Of a DNA stretch of 64,000 bases, positions 45,488-54,085 are shown in pieces (the first letter of the stretch is position 1; each line of letters opens with the position of its first letter). The translations under genes and the position numbers were made by a program. Below the pieces are notes generated by a model. That model saw nothing but the letters and a program-made list of their open reading frames with translations, ran no database searches and was not told where the DNA came from. The DNA lies in NCBI RefSeq assembly GCF_001542625.1, contig NZ_CP016279.1:9300001-9364000 (forward strand). Reading direction: 5' to 3'. Source of the DNA: Streptomyces griseochromogenes (GTDB lineage Bacteria; Actinomycetota; Actinomycetes; Streptomycetales; Streptomycetaceae).

Positions 45488-46327
45488 GTGACCACGACCA
45501 CGACCGCCGTGGCGGTGGCGGATGCCGGGGAACTCCCCCGGGTCCGCCGGCGCCGCCGTCTGTCCCCCGGCCGCCGCCTGCCCGCGGCCCGGCTGGCCGG
45601 CCCGCTGGTGCTCCCCGCCCTGTGGGCCGCCGCCTCGGCGGCCGGACAGCTCGACCCGGGTGCGATTCCGGCGCCCTGGACCGTGGTGCGCACGGGCGTC
45701 CGCCTGTGGACCGACGGCACGCTGCCGACCGACATCCTGACCTCGCTGGAGCGGGCCGCCTACGGCTTCGCGATCGGCCTGACCGCGGGTGTCGTACTCG
45801 CACTCGCCTCCGGGCTCAGCCGGGCCGGGGAGGCGCTGATCGACGGGACTGTGCAGCTCAACCGGGCGATCCCGACCCTCGGTCTGATCCCGCTGTTCAT
45901 CCTGTGGCTGGGCATCGGCGAGACCTTCAAGATCGCCATCATCGCGATCGTCGTCTACATCCCGATCTACCTGAACACGCATGCCGCACTGTCCGGCATC
46001 GACAGCCGGTACGTCGAACTCGCCGAGGTGCAGGGCCTGTCGAGGTTCGCCTTCATCCGGCAGATCGTGATCCCCGGGGCGCTGCCCGGATTCTTCGTGG
46101 GTCTCCGGCTCGGCGTCACCGGCTCCTGGCTGGGCCTGGTGGTCCTGGAGCAGATCAACGCCACCAGCGGTCTCGGCTATCTGATGTTCCAGGCGCAGAA
46201 CTACGGCCAGTCGGACGTCATCCTGGTCGGCCTGCTGATCTACGGCGTCTTCGGCCTGGTCTCCGACAGCGCGGTCCGTCTGATCGAACGGAGGGTGCTG
46301 TCGTGGCGCCGCACACTGAACAGCTGA
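45488..46327 (+). CDS. ssuC: Sulfonate-type ABC transporter permease
   Basis: 279 residues with about six membrane helices after a basic N-terminal tail. The EAA loop region reads ELAEVQGLSRFAFIRQIVIPGALPG, the coupling site for the ATPase. GTG 45488 is chosen because GGAGG (45475-45479) lies 8 nt upstream; GTG 45479, overlapping the ssuA stop, would add three residues. The 3' end overlaps the start of the ATPase gene by 25 nt. Confidence 0.9.
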   Translation: MTTTTTAVAVADAGELPRVRRRRRLSPGRRLPAARLAGPLVLPALWAAASAAGQLDPGAIPAPWTVVRTGVRLWTDGTLPTDILTSLERAAYGFAIGLTAGVVLALASGLSRAGEALIDGTVQLNRAIPTLGLIPLFILWLGIGETFKIAIIAIVVYIPIYLNTHAALSGIDSRYVELAEVQGLSRFAFIRQIVIPGALPGFFVGLRLGVTGSWLGLVVLEQINATSGLGYLMFQAQNYGQSDVILVGLLIYGVFGLVSDSAVRLIERRVLSWRRTLNS

Positions 46328-47073
46328 CCCGGCCCCCGGTACGGCTGCGGGGCCTGACCCGGTCGTTCGAGAGCCGTACCGTCCTCGACGGCATCGACCT
46401 GGACCTGCCCGCCGGGCAGTTCACGGCCCTGCTCGGGCACAGCGGCTCCGGCAAGAGCACGCTGCTCAGAGCCGTCGCGGGCCTGGACCACGGGGTCGCG
46501 GGCGGCGGGCAGCTCACCGCGCCCGAGCGGGTGTCGGTGGTGTTCCAGGACTCCCGGCTGCTGCCCTGGCGCCGGGTGCTGGACAACGTCCTGCTGGGCC
46601 TCACCGGCAAGGACGCCGAGGAACGCGGCCGGGCCGCGCTCGCGGAGGTCGGCCTGAAGGGCCGCGAGCGGGCCTGGCCGGGCCAGCTGTCCGGCGGCGA
46701 GGCACAGCGCGCCGCGCTCGCCCGCTCCCTGGTCCGCGAGCCGGAACTGCTCCTGGCCGACGAGCCGTTCGGGGCACTGGACGCGCTCACCCGGATCAGG
46801 ATGCACAGCCTGCTGCGCGAGCTGTGGGAGCGCCACCGGCCCTCCGTGCTGCTCGTCACCCACGACGTGGACGAGGCGATCGTGCTCGCCGACCGGGTCC
46901 TCGTCCTGGACCGGGGCCGTATCGGCCTGGACCTGACCGTCGACCGTCCCCATCCGCGCTCCTACCGCGAGCGTGGGGGTCCCCCCGGGTTCGAGCGAAG
47001 CCGAGAACTTGGGGGAGCTGGGCGAGACCGCGAGCGGCTGCTCGCCGCGCTGGGCGTGACCGAAGACCTGTGA
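46303..47073 (+). CDS. ssuB: Sulfonate-type ABC transporter ATPase
   Basis: 256 residues from GTG 46303 (GGAGG 8 nt upstream, inside ssuC). Walker A GHSGSGKS (45-52), signature LSGGEAQR, Walker B LLLADEPFG and H-loop VTHD are complete. Near the C-terminus about 18 residues (ERGGPPGFERSRELGGAG) are encoded by an inserted Streptomyces short repeat flanked by 10-bp direct repeats; the ATPase core is untouched. The following monooxygenase gene starts 91 nt downstream. Confidence 0.92.
   Translation: MAPHTEQLTRPPVRLRGLTRSFESRTVLDGIDLDLPAGQFTALLGHSGSGKSTLLRAVAGLDHGVAGGGQLTAPERVSVVFQDSRLLPWRRVLDNVLLGLTGKDAEERGRAALAEVGLKGRERAWPGQLSGGEAQRAALARSLVREPELLLADEPFGALDALTRIRMHSLLRELWERHRPSVLLVTHDVDEAIVLADRVLVLDRGRIGLDLTVDRPHPRSYRERGGPPGFERSRELGGAGRDRERLLAALGVTEDL
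46974..47026. repeat. REP/MITE-like repeat inserted in frame in ssuB
   Basis: A 53-bp G/C-rich element starting TGGGGGTCCCCCC and ending in GGGGGAGCTG..., of a kind scattered in Streptomyces genomes. It is bounded on both sides by the 10-bp direct repeat ACCGCGAGCG (46964-46973 and 47027-47036), resembling a target-site duplication. One repeat copy plus the element totals 63 bp, so the frame is kept. Confidence 0.6.
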
Positions 47074-47164
47074 TGACCGTCGGCTCGCGGTGACCGCCTG
47101 CCGGGGTCTGCCGCCCCGGCGCCCGTAAACCCTCCCCCGCACCTGTCCGCAGCAAAGGACACCC

Positions 47165-48496
47165 ATGACCCGGCAACTCCATCTCAACGCGTTCCTGATG
47201 AACACCGGACACCACGAGGCCTCGTGGCGTCTTCCGGAGAGCGACCCGTACGCGCACGTCGACCTCGCCCACTACGTCGGCCTGGCGCGGATCGCCGAAC
47301 GCGGCACCTTCGACTCCCTCTTCCTCGCCGACGGCCCCCAGCTGTGGAACAACCTGGCCCAGCGCCCGGCCGGCGCCCTGGAACCGCTCACGCTGCTCAC
47401 CGCGCTGGCGACCGCCACCGAGCACATCGGCCTGATCGCCACCGCCTCCACCTCGTACAACTCCCCCTACAACCTGGCCCGCAAGTTCGCCTCGCTGGAC
47501 ATCATCAGCGGCGGCCGGGCGGGCTGGAACATCGTGACCACCGCCGGTGCCGAGGCCGCCCGCAACTTCGGTCTGGCCACCGAACCCGCGCACGCCGAGC
47601 GGTACGCCCGCGCCGCCGAGTTCCTCGACGTGGCCCTCAAGCTCTGGGACAGCTGGGAGGACGACGCGATCGTCGCCGACAAGGCGGCCGGGATCTGGGG
47701 CGACGACACCAAGATCCATCCGCCCCGGCACCAGGGGACGTACTTCAGCGTCGAAGGCGCGCTCAACCTGCCGCGCTCCCCGCAAGGCTACCCGCTGCTG
47801 GTACAGGCGGGCTCCTCGGACGACGGCAAGGCCTTCGCGGCCCGGTACGCGGAGGCGGTGTTCACCGCCCAGCAGACCCTCGCCGACGCGCAGGCCTTCT
47901 ACACCGACCTCAAGTCCCGTACGCGGCGGGCCGGACGCGATCCCGAGCACCTCAAGGTGCTGCCCGGGATCGTCCCCGTGCTCGGCTCGACCGAGGCCGA
48001 GGCGCGGGCCCACGAGCAGGTGCTGGAGGACCACATCGTGCCCGAGCACGCCCGGGCCCGGCTGGAGAACCTGCTGCGCCTTCCGCCCGGCGCCCTCGAC
48101 CTGGACCAGCGGCTCCCCGACGACCTGCCGCCCGAGTCGGCCGTCGAGGGCGCCAAGAGCCGCTACACGCTCGTCGTGGAGCTGGCCCGGCGCGAGCGGC
48201 TGACCGTGCGCCAGCTGATCGGACGGCTCGGCGGCGGACGCGGGCACCTCACCTTCGCCGGGACACCCGAGCAGGTCGCCGACCAGATCGCGACCTGGTT
48301 CACCCAGGGCGCCGCCGACGGCTTCAACATCATGCCCGCCGTGCTGCCCTCCGGCCTCGCGGCCTTCGTCGAGAACGTCGTACCGCTCCTGCGCGCCCGC
48401 GGTCTGCTCCGCACCGAGTACGGCCCCCGCCGGACCCTCAGGGAGCGCTACGGCCTTCCCCGCCCCGCCAACCAGCACACCGCAGCCCTCGTCTGA
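47165..48496 (+). CDS. LLM-class flavin monooxygenase, NtaA/SnaA/DszA family
   Basis: 443 residues, a luciferase-like TIM barrel using reduced FMN supplied by a separate reductase (none nearby). The N-terminus HLNAFLMNTGHHEASWRLP and the segment ISGGRAGWNIVTT are typical of the NtaA/DmoA/DszA branch rather than of alkanesulfonate monooxygenase SsuD. The branch acts on sulfones, dimethyl sulfide and nitrilotriacetate. Given the transporter and TauD neighbour it probably cleaves a C-S bond to release sulfite, though the compound is unknown. ATG 47165 is preceded by AAAGGA. Confidence 0.9.
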   Translation: MTRQLHLNAFLMNTGHHEASWRLPESDPYAHVDLAHYVGLARIAERGTFDSLFLADGPQLWNNLAQRPAGALEPLTLLTALATATEHIGLIATASTSYNSPYNLARKFASLDIISGGRAGWNIVTTAGAEAARNFGLATEPAHAERYARAAEFLDVALKLWDSWEDDAIVADKAAGIWGDDTKIHPPRHQGTYFSVEGALNLPRSPQGYPLLVQAGSSDDGKAFAARYAEAVFTAQQTLADAQAFYTDLKSRTRRAGRDPEHLKVLPGIVPVLGSTEAEARAHEQVLEDHIVPEHARARLENLLRLPPGALDLDQRLPDDLPPESAVEGAKSRYTLVVELARRERLTVRQLIGRLGGGRGHLTFAGTPEQVADQIATWFTQGAADGFNIMPAVLPSGLAAFVENVVPLLRARGLLRTEYGPRRTLRERYGLPRPANQHTAALV

Positions 48497-48511
48497 AAGG
48501 ACCAGCGACCC

Positions 48512-49402
48512 ATGTCCCTCGACATCACCAAGGTCACCGCGCGCATCGGCGCCCGGGTCTCCGGCGTCGACATCACCCGGCCGCTCGCCCCGGAGGAGGT
48601 CGCCGGGATCCGTGAGGCCCTGAACGTCCACAAGGCGCTCGTCTTCGACGCCCAGGGCCTGGACGACGCGGGCCAGCAGGCCTTCGCCCGTCACTTCGGC
48701 GACCTCACCACCGCCCACCCGACGGTCGGCGCCGTCGAGGACGCCCCGAACGTGCTGCCCGTGGACAGCGAACGCGGCCGCGCCAACCACTGGCACACCG
48801 ACGTCACCTTCGTCCTCAACCCGCCGCAGGCCAGCACCCTGCGCAGCATCACGATTCCGCCGTACGGCGGCGAGACCCTGATCGCCGACGCGGCGGGCGC
48901 CTACCGCGACCTGCCCGAGCCGCTGCGCCGCCTGGCGGACACGCTGTGGGCGGAACACACCAACGACTACGACTACGCGGTGCCGGACGAGGAGATCGAC
49001 GAGGAGAAGGCCGCCCAGCGCGCCCAGTTCACCTCGATCACGTACCGCACCGCCCACCCGGTGGTCCGCGTGCACCCGCTGACCGGGGAGCGCGGGCTGT
49101 TCATCGGTGGGTTCGCGCAGCGGATCGTCGGGCTGTCGGCGGGCGAGTCCCGCCGGATCCTCGACCTGCTCCAGGCATACGTCACCCGGCCCGAGAACGT
49201 CCTGCGCTGGCGCTGGTCGGAGAACCAGCTGGTCCTCTTCGACAACCGCATCACCCAGCACTACGCCATCGACAACTACGACGGGCGGCCCCGTCGCCTG
49301 CACCGGGTGACCGTGGCGGGTGACGTGCCGGTCGGCATCGAGGGCAAGGAGAGCTACTCGATCGAGGGCGACGCCTCGCACTACACGCCCGTGGCGGCGT
49401 AA
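48512..49402 (+). CDS. TauD/TfdA 2-oxoglutarate-dependent dioxygenase
   Basis: 296 residues with the iron triad H95-x-D97 (NHWHTD) and H250 (RITQHYAI), plus Arg265 for the 2-oxoglutarate carboxylate. Family members hydroxylate the carbon beside a sulfonate or sulfate ester, so taurine, alkanesulfonates or alkyl sulfates are possible substrates. It follows the flavin monooxygenase by 15 nt with a ribosome site in AAAGGA and is clearly in the same operon. Confidence 0.92.
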   Translation: MSLDITKVTARIGARVSGVDITRPLAPEEVAGIREALNVHKALVFDAQGLDDAGQQAFARHFGDLTTAHPTVGAVEDAPNVLPVDSERGRANHWHTDVTFVLNPPQASTLRSITIPPYGGETLIADAAGAYRDLPEPLRRLADTLWAEHTNDYDYAVPDEEIDEEKAAQRAQFTSITYRTAHPVVRVHPLTGERGLFIGGFAQRIVGLSAGESRRILDLLQAYVTRPENVLRWRWSENQLVLFDNRITQHYAIDNYDGRPRRLHRVTVAGDVPVGIEGKESYSIEGDASHYTPVAA

Positions 49403-49523
49403 CCACGGTTTCACCCTGCGTACGGCGGGTGTCCGGATACTGGGCGGCCTCTCCGTGCGAGCGGACGGGCCGCCCAGACTGTGGGCGTTTTTGCCCTCCT
49501 ATTGCACTGGACGAGCCGCGCCC

Positions 49524-50903
49524 ATGCCCAGCACCACAGTCGAGACGCCTCCGCAGCAGGAGGACGCCTCCCTCTCCCACGGTCTCAAGCAGCGCCATCT
49601 GTCGATGATCGCCCTCGGCGGTGTGATCGGCGCCGGTCTGTTCGTCGGCTCCGGCGCGGGTATCGCGGCGGCGGGTCCGTCCATCGTGATCGCCTACACC
49701 GTCTCCGGCCTCCTGGTGATGCTGGTGATGCGGATGCTCGGCGAGATGTCGGCCGCCTACCCCTCCTCGGGTTCCTTCTCCGCGCACGCCGAGCGGGCGA
49801 TGGGCCCCTGGGCGGGCTTCACGGCGGGCTGGTCCTTCTGGGTCCTGCTGTGCACGGCGGTCGGCCTGGAGGGCATCGGCGCCGCGAAGATCGTCACGGG
49901 CTGGCTGCCCGGGACGCCGGAGTGGGGCTGGGTGGCCCTGTTCATGGTGGTCTTCCTCGCCACCAACCTCGCCGCGGTGAAGAACTTCGGCGAGTTCGAG
50001 TTCTGGTTCGCCGCGCTGAAGGTGGGCGCGATCTCCCTGTTCCTGATCCTCGGCGTCCTCGCGATCGCCGGGGTCCTGCCGGGCACGCACTCCCCCGGCA
50101 CCTCCCACCTCACCGACTTCCTCCCGCACGGAAGCAACGGCCTGATCATCGGCCTGCTCGCCTCCGTCTTCGCCTACGGCGGCCTGGAGACGGTCACCAT
50201 CGCGGCGGCCGAGTCGGAGAACCCGGTCAAGGGCGTGGCGAGCGCCGTGCGCACGGCGATGTGGCGCATCGCGCTGTTCTACATCGGCTCGATGGCGGTC
50301 ATCGTGACCCTGGTCCCGTGGAACTCGAAGTCCGTGGTGGAGAAGGGCCCGTACGTCGCCGCCCTGGACCACATCGGTATCCCGGGCGCCGGCCAGCTCA
50401 TGAACGTCGTGGTCCTGGTGGCCCTGCTGTCGGCGATGAACGCCAACATCTACGGCTCCTCGCGCATCGCCTACTCCCTGGTGCAGCGCGGACAGGGACC
50501 GAAGGCGCTGGCCAAGGTGTCCGGCGGGGTCCCGCGCGTCGCCGTGCTCACCTCCTGCGTGCTGGGCTTCGTCTGCGTGCTGCTCAACTACTGGCGGCCG
50601 GACGACGTCTTCAAGTGGCTGCTGAACATGATCGGCGCGGTGATCCTGGTCGTCTGGATCTTCATCGCGGTCTCCCAGCTGCTGCTGCGCCGCCGCATGG
50701 AGCGGGAGGAGCCGGAGAAGCTGGTCGTGCGGATGTGGGCGTTCCCGTTCCTGACCTGGGTCGCCCTGGCCGGCATGGCGGCGATCTTCGTCCTCATGGC
50801 CAGGGAACCTGACACCCGGGTCCAGCTCTACTCGACCGGAGGGATGACGCTGCTCCTCGCGGCCGTGGGCTACGCCTGGCAGCGGGTGCGCGCCAGGTCC
50901 TGA
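49524..50903 (+). CDS. Amino acid permease (APC family), second copy
   Basis: 459 residues with 12 helices, first-helix motif HLSMIALGGVIGAGLFVGSGAG. It is close to the permease at 37719-39146 along most of its length and thus probably a paralogue with related substrate. The ribosome site before ATG 49524 is weak. A 121-nt gap separates it from the dioxygenase, and the strong terminator (50933-50967) follows, so it may share the organosulfur transcript or have its own promoter. Confidence 0.92.
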   Translation: MPSTTVETPPQQEDASLSHGLKQRHLSMIALGGVIGAGLFVGSGAGIAAAGPSIVIAYTVSGLLVMLVMRMLGEMSAAYPSSGSFSAHAERAMGPWAGFTAGWSFWVLLCTAVGLEGIGAAKIVTGWLPGTPEWGWVALFMVVFLATNLAAVKNFGEFEFWFAALKVGAISLFLILGVLAIAGVLPGTHSPGTSHLTDFLPHGSNGLIIGLLASVFAYGGLETVTIAAAESENPVKGVASAVRTAMWRIALFYIGSMAVIVTLVPWNSKSVVEKGPYVAALDHIGIPGAGQLMNVVVLVALLSAMNANIYGSSRIAYSLVQRGQGPKALAKVSGGVPRVAVLTSCVLGFVCVLLNYWRPDDVFKWLLNMIGAVILVVWIFIAVSQLLLRRRMEREEPEKLVVRMWAFPFLTWVALAGMAAIFVLMAREPDTRVQLYSTGGMTLLLAAVGYAWQRVRARS

Positions 50904-50932
50904 CCTCGCCCTTCCTCTTCGGGCCGCTCCCG

Positions 50933-50967
50933 AAAGACCCCCGCGGTGCACCCGCGGGGGTCTTTTT
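50933..50967 (+). terminator. Intrinsic terminator after the permease
   Basis: AAAGACCCCCGCGG (50933-50946) pairs perfectly with CCGCGGGGGTCTTT (50952-50965), followed by further T residues. It is one of the few classic T-tailed terminators here. Confidence 0.9.
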
Positions 50968-50982
50968 GTTGCTAGCGTGTAG

Positions 50983-50999
50983 TTGCAAGCTCTTTGCAA
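50983..50999 (+). promoter_or_regulatory. Nur (nickel) box of sodF
   Basis: TTGCAA-GCTCT-TTGCAA, matching the Nur consensus tGCaa-N5-ttGCaa known from the S. coelicolor sodF promoter. It lies 24 nt before the sodF ATG, so nickel-bound Nur would block transcription when nickel SOD is available. Confidence 0.75.
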
Positions 51000-51023
51000 T
51001 AAGAGGTTCGGAAGGGACCCCCC

Positions 51024-51671
51024 ATGCCCGTCTACACGCTGCCCGACCTGCCCTACGACTACTCCGCGCTCGCCCCCGTGATCAGCCCCGAGATCATCGA
51101 GCTGCACCACGACAAGCACCACGCGGCCTATGTGAAGGGCGCCAACGACACCCTGGAGCAGCTCGCCGAGGCGCGGGACAAGGAGTCGTGGGGCTCGATC
51201 AACGGGCTGGAGAAGAACCTGGCCTTCCATCTGTCCGGGCACATCCTGCACAGCATCTACTGGCAGAACATGACCGGCCCGAAGGACGGCGGCGGCGAGC
51301 CGCTGGCGCAGGACGGTGTGGGCGAGCTGGCGGAGGCGATCAGGGAGTCCTTCGGTTCCTTCGCCGCCTTCAAGACCCAGCTGTCCAAGGCGGCGGCCAC
51401 CACCCAGGGTTCGGGCTGGGGCGTGCTGGCGTACGAGCCGCTGAGCGGGCGGCTGATCGTGGAGCAGGTCTACGACCACCAGGGCAACGTCGGCCAGGGC
51501 GCGACGCCCGTCCTGGTCTTCGACGCCTGGGAGCACGCCTTCTACCTCCAGTACCGCAACCAGAAGGTGGACTTCATCGAGGCGATGTGGCAGGTCGTCG
51601 ACTGGCAGGACGTGGCCAGGCGCTTCGCGGCGGCGAAGTCCCGCGCGGACGTGCTCCTGCTCGCCCCCTGA
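51024..51671 (+). CDS. sodF: Iron superoxide dismutase
   Basis: 215 residues. It converts superoxide to oxygen and peroxide. Metal ligands H28 ([10 protein letters not shown]), H76 (GHILHSIYW), D167 and H171 (DAWEHAFY) are intact. It is the Fe/Mn-type enzyme that Streptomyces uses when nickel is scarce, and the upstream TTGCAA repeat (50983-50999) supports nickel repression by Nur. GGAAGGGA is the ribosome site. A 15-bp terminator follows. Confidence 0.94.
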   Translation: MPVYTLPDLPYDYSALAPVISPEIIELHHDKHHAAYVKGANDTLEQLAEARDKESWGSINGLEKNLAFHLSGHILHSIYWQNMTGPKDGGGEPLAQDGVGELAEAIRESFGSFAAFKTQLSKAAATTQGSGWGVLAYEPLSGRLIVEQVYDHQGNVGQGATPVLVFDAWEHAFYLQYRNQKVDFIEAMWQVVDWQDVARRFAAAKSRADVLLLAP

Positions 51672-51735
51672 GGCACCCCGAGTCGTCCTGCCTCGTGATC
51701 GTCTTCTCACCCTTCACGCAGGCAGGCGGATGAGA

Positions 51736-51772
51736 GAAGACCCCCGCAAGGACGTGACTTGCGGGGGTCTTC
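51736..51772. terminator. sodF terminator
   Basis: GAAGACCCCCGCAAG (51736-51750) pairs perfectly with CTTGCGGGGGTCTTC (51758-51772) around a 7-nt loop. Confidence 0.88.
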
Positions 51773-51860
51773 CCCCCCCGGGGGTCCACCGAACGGCTGA
51801 CCTGAAGTTCCACCGGGCACCCGTGTCCGCCAAATGCCCTGCTCGGCAAGGCTTTTGGGT

Positions 51861-54080
51861 ATGAACTCACTGACTGTGCGCATGGCACGCTGGAGCGCCG
51901 GGCACCCCTGGCGGGCGCTCGTCGGCTGGCTGCTTTTCGTGGCGCTGTGCCTGGGCGTCGGCAGCGCCGTCGGCACCCACAACGCGAAGACCGCCGACTA
52001 CCGGGTGGGCGAGGCCGGCCGGGCCGAGGCCATGGCCGCCGAAGGCCACCTGGACCGCCTGTCCACCGAACAGATCCTGATCTCCGCCCGCTCCCACTCC
52101 CGGCCTCGTACGAGCGGGGGGACCCCCGTCGGCGCCCCGGACGAGGGGCCCGCCGCCTCCGCCGCACACGAGCTGACCGCACGCATGCGCCGGCTGCCCG
52201 AGGTCGCCGAGGTGGCCGACCCGGTGCGGTCCTCCGACGGACACGTCCTCATGGTCGAGGTGGCCCTCAAGGGCGAGGAACTGGACGCCGACCACAAGGT
52301 CGGCGCGCTCCTCGCGCAGACCCGGGCCGTACAGCGAGCGCACCCCGAGCTGCTCGTGCAGGAGACCGGATCCCCCTCCGTCAGCAAGGGGGCCGACCAG
52401 CAGCGCGACGACGACCTGGCCCTCTCCGAGAAGATCAGCCTGCCCCTCACCCTCGTCACTCTGCTGATCGTGTTCGGCTCGCTCACCATGGCCGCCGTAC
52501 CGCTGCTGCTCGCGCTGTCGTCGATCGCGGGGGCCATCGGGCTGGCGATGGTCGCCTCGCACCTCACCCCCGACGCCGGGGTCGGCAAGAACGTCATCCT
52601 CATGATCGGCCTCGCGGTCGGCGTCGACTACACGCTCTTCTACCTCAAGCGGGAGCGCGAGGAGCGGGCCCGCTCCGGTGGCCGGCTCGGCACCGAGGCG
52701 CTGGTGGAACTGGCCGCCGCCACGTCCGGACGGGCCGTCGTGGTCTCCGGGCTGGCGGTCGTCGCCTCCACGGCCACGCTGTACCTGGCCTCGGACGTGA
52801 TCTTCTCCTCGCTCGCCACCGGCACCGTCGTGGTCGTCCTGGTCGCGGTGGCCAGCTCCCTGACCGCGCTGCCCGCGCTCCTGACCGTGCTGGGCCGGCG
52901 GGCCGAGCGCAGGGCGCGGAGGCGCGCGGAGCACGGCAAGCCCTCCCGGCGCCTCGGCGGCCGGGACGACGGCCGGTTCTGGTCCGCGCTGCTGCGCCCC
53001 GCCGCCCGGCATCCGCTCGCCACCCTGTGCTGCTCGCTCCTCGCCCTGCTCGCCCTCGTCCTCCCGCTGTCCGGACTGAAGATCACCGAGATGGGCCGGG
53101 ACACCCACTCCCGCGCGATCCCCGCCATGCGGGTGTACGACCGGCTCAACGCGGAGTTCCCCGAGCGGCGGGTCACCCACCAGGTCGTCGTACAGGCCCC
53201 CGCCTCGCGCTCCGCCGAGGTCACCGGGGAGCTGCGCGCGCTGGCCCGCCGGGCGTCCGCCGACCCGCTGTTCACGGACTACGCCCGCATCCGCACCGCC
53301 GCCGACCACCGGACCAGCACCCTGGAACTGCGGGTGCCCTACCTGGGCGACTCCCCGCAGGCGCAGGACTCGCTGGAACATCTGCGCCACGACTACCTGC
53401 CCGCCACCGTCGGCAAGGTCACCGGCGCGCGGTACGGCGTGAGCGGCGACGTGGCCCGCTACACCGACTATCCGGCCCATCAGGACGGCAAACTGCCCCT
53501 GGTCATCGGCGCGTTGCTGCTGGTGACGTTCCTGATGACGCTGTACGCGTTCCGCTCGGTCGTGCTCGGCCTGCTCGGTGTCGTACTGAACCTGCTGTCG
53601 GCGGCTGCCGCGCTCGGCCTGCTCGTGCTGGTCTTCCAGCACACCTGGGCCGAGGGACTGCTGGACTTCCACTCCACGGGGACGATCGGCTCCCGGGTGC
53701 CGCTCTTCCTCTTCGTGATCCTCTTCGGTCTGTCGATGGACTACCAGGTCTTCGTGGTCAGCCGGATCCGGGAGGCGGTGCTCGCCGGCACGCCCACCCG
53801 GCAGGCCGTCGTCGAGGGCATCCGGCGGTCGGCGAGCGTGGTGACCAGCGCTGCCGTGATCATGACGACCGTCTTCGTGAGCTTCGTCTTCCTGCACCTC
53901 ATCGAGATGAAGCAGATCGGCTTCGTGCTCGCCGCGGCCGTCCTGCTGGACGCCTTCGTGGTGCGCGTGCTGATCCTGCCGGCGGCCCTGCTGCTGCTCG
54001 GCGAGCGTGCCTGGTGGCCCGTCAGGCCGCCGAAGACCTCCGTCCCCGGCCCGGACACCGCGCTGCTGGACGTAGGTTGA
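51861..54080 (+). CDS. MMPL/RND-type membrane transporter
   Basis: 739 residues in the actinobacterial MMPL layout: one helix, an outside domain (about 35-190), five helices, a cytoplasmic basic loop (RRAERRARRRAEHGK), another helix, a second outside domain and a final five-helix bundle with GLSMDYQVFVVSRIREA. It exports lipids or hydrophobic compounds by proton flux. A degenerate copy of the short repeat seen in ssuB is embedded in frame near residue 80 (52089-52130). Start ATG 51861. It is followed 5 nt later by a two-component system, probably its regulator. Confidence 0.9.
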   Translation: MNSLTVRMARWSAGHPWRALVGWLLFVALCLGVGSAVGTHNAKTADYRVGEAGRAEAMAAEGHLDRLSTEQILISARSHSRPRTSGGTPVGAPDEGPAASAAHELTARMRRLPEVAEVADPVRSSDGHVLMVEVALKGEELDADHKVGALLAQTRAVQRAHPELLVQETGSPSVSKGADQQRDDDLALSEKISLPLTLVTLLIVFGSLTMAAVPLLLALSSIAGAIGLAMVASHLTPDAGVGKNVILMIGLAVGVDYTLFYLKREREERARSGGRLGTEALVELAAATSGRAVVVSGLAVVASTATLYLASDVIFSSLATGTVVVVLVAVASSLTALPALLTVLGRRAERRARRRAEHGKPSRRLGGRDDGRFWSALLRPAARHPLATLCCSLLALLALVLPLSGLKITEMGRDTHSRAIPAMRVYDRLNAEFPERRVTHQVVVQAPASRSAEVTGELRALARRASADPLFTDYARIRTAADHRTSTLELRVPYLGDSPQAQDSLEHLRHDYLPATVGKVTGARYGVSGDVARYTDYPAHQDGKLPLVIGALLLVTFLMTLYAFRSVVLGLLGVVLNLLSAAAALGLLVLVFQHTWAEGLLDFHSTGTIGSRVPLFLFVILFGLSMDYQVFVVSRIREAVLAGTPTRQAVVEGIRRSASVVTSAAVIMTTVFVSFVFLHLIEMKQIGFVLAAAVLLDAFVVRVLILPAALLLLGERAWWPVRPPKTSVPGPDTALLDVG
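52089..52130. repeat. Degenerate second copy of the short repeat, inside the MMPL gene
   Basis: The reverse complement of the ssuB element aligns here: CTCCC...CTCG..CGAGC then GGGGGGACCCCC. It encodes SHSRPRTSGGTPVG in the first outside domain. No flanking duplication is evident, so it appears older. Confidence 0.5.
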
Positions 54081-54085
54081 CCGGT

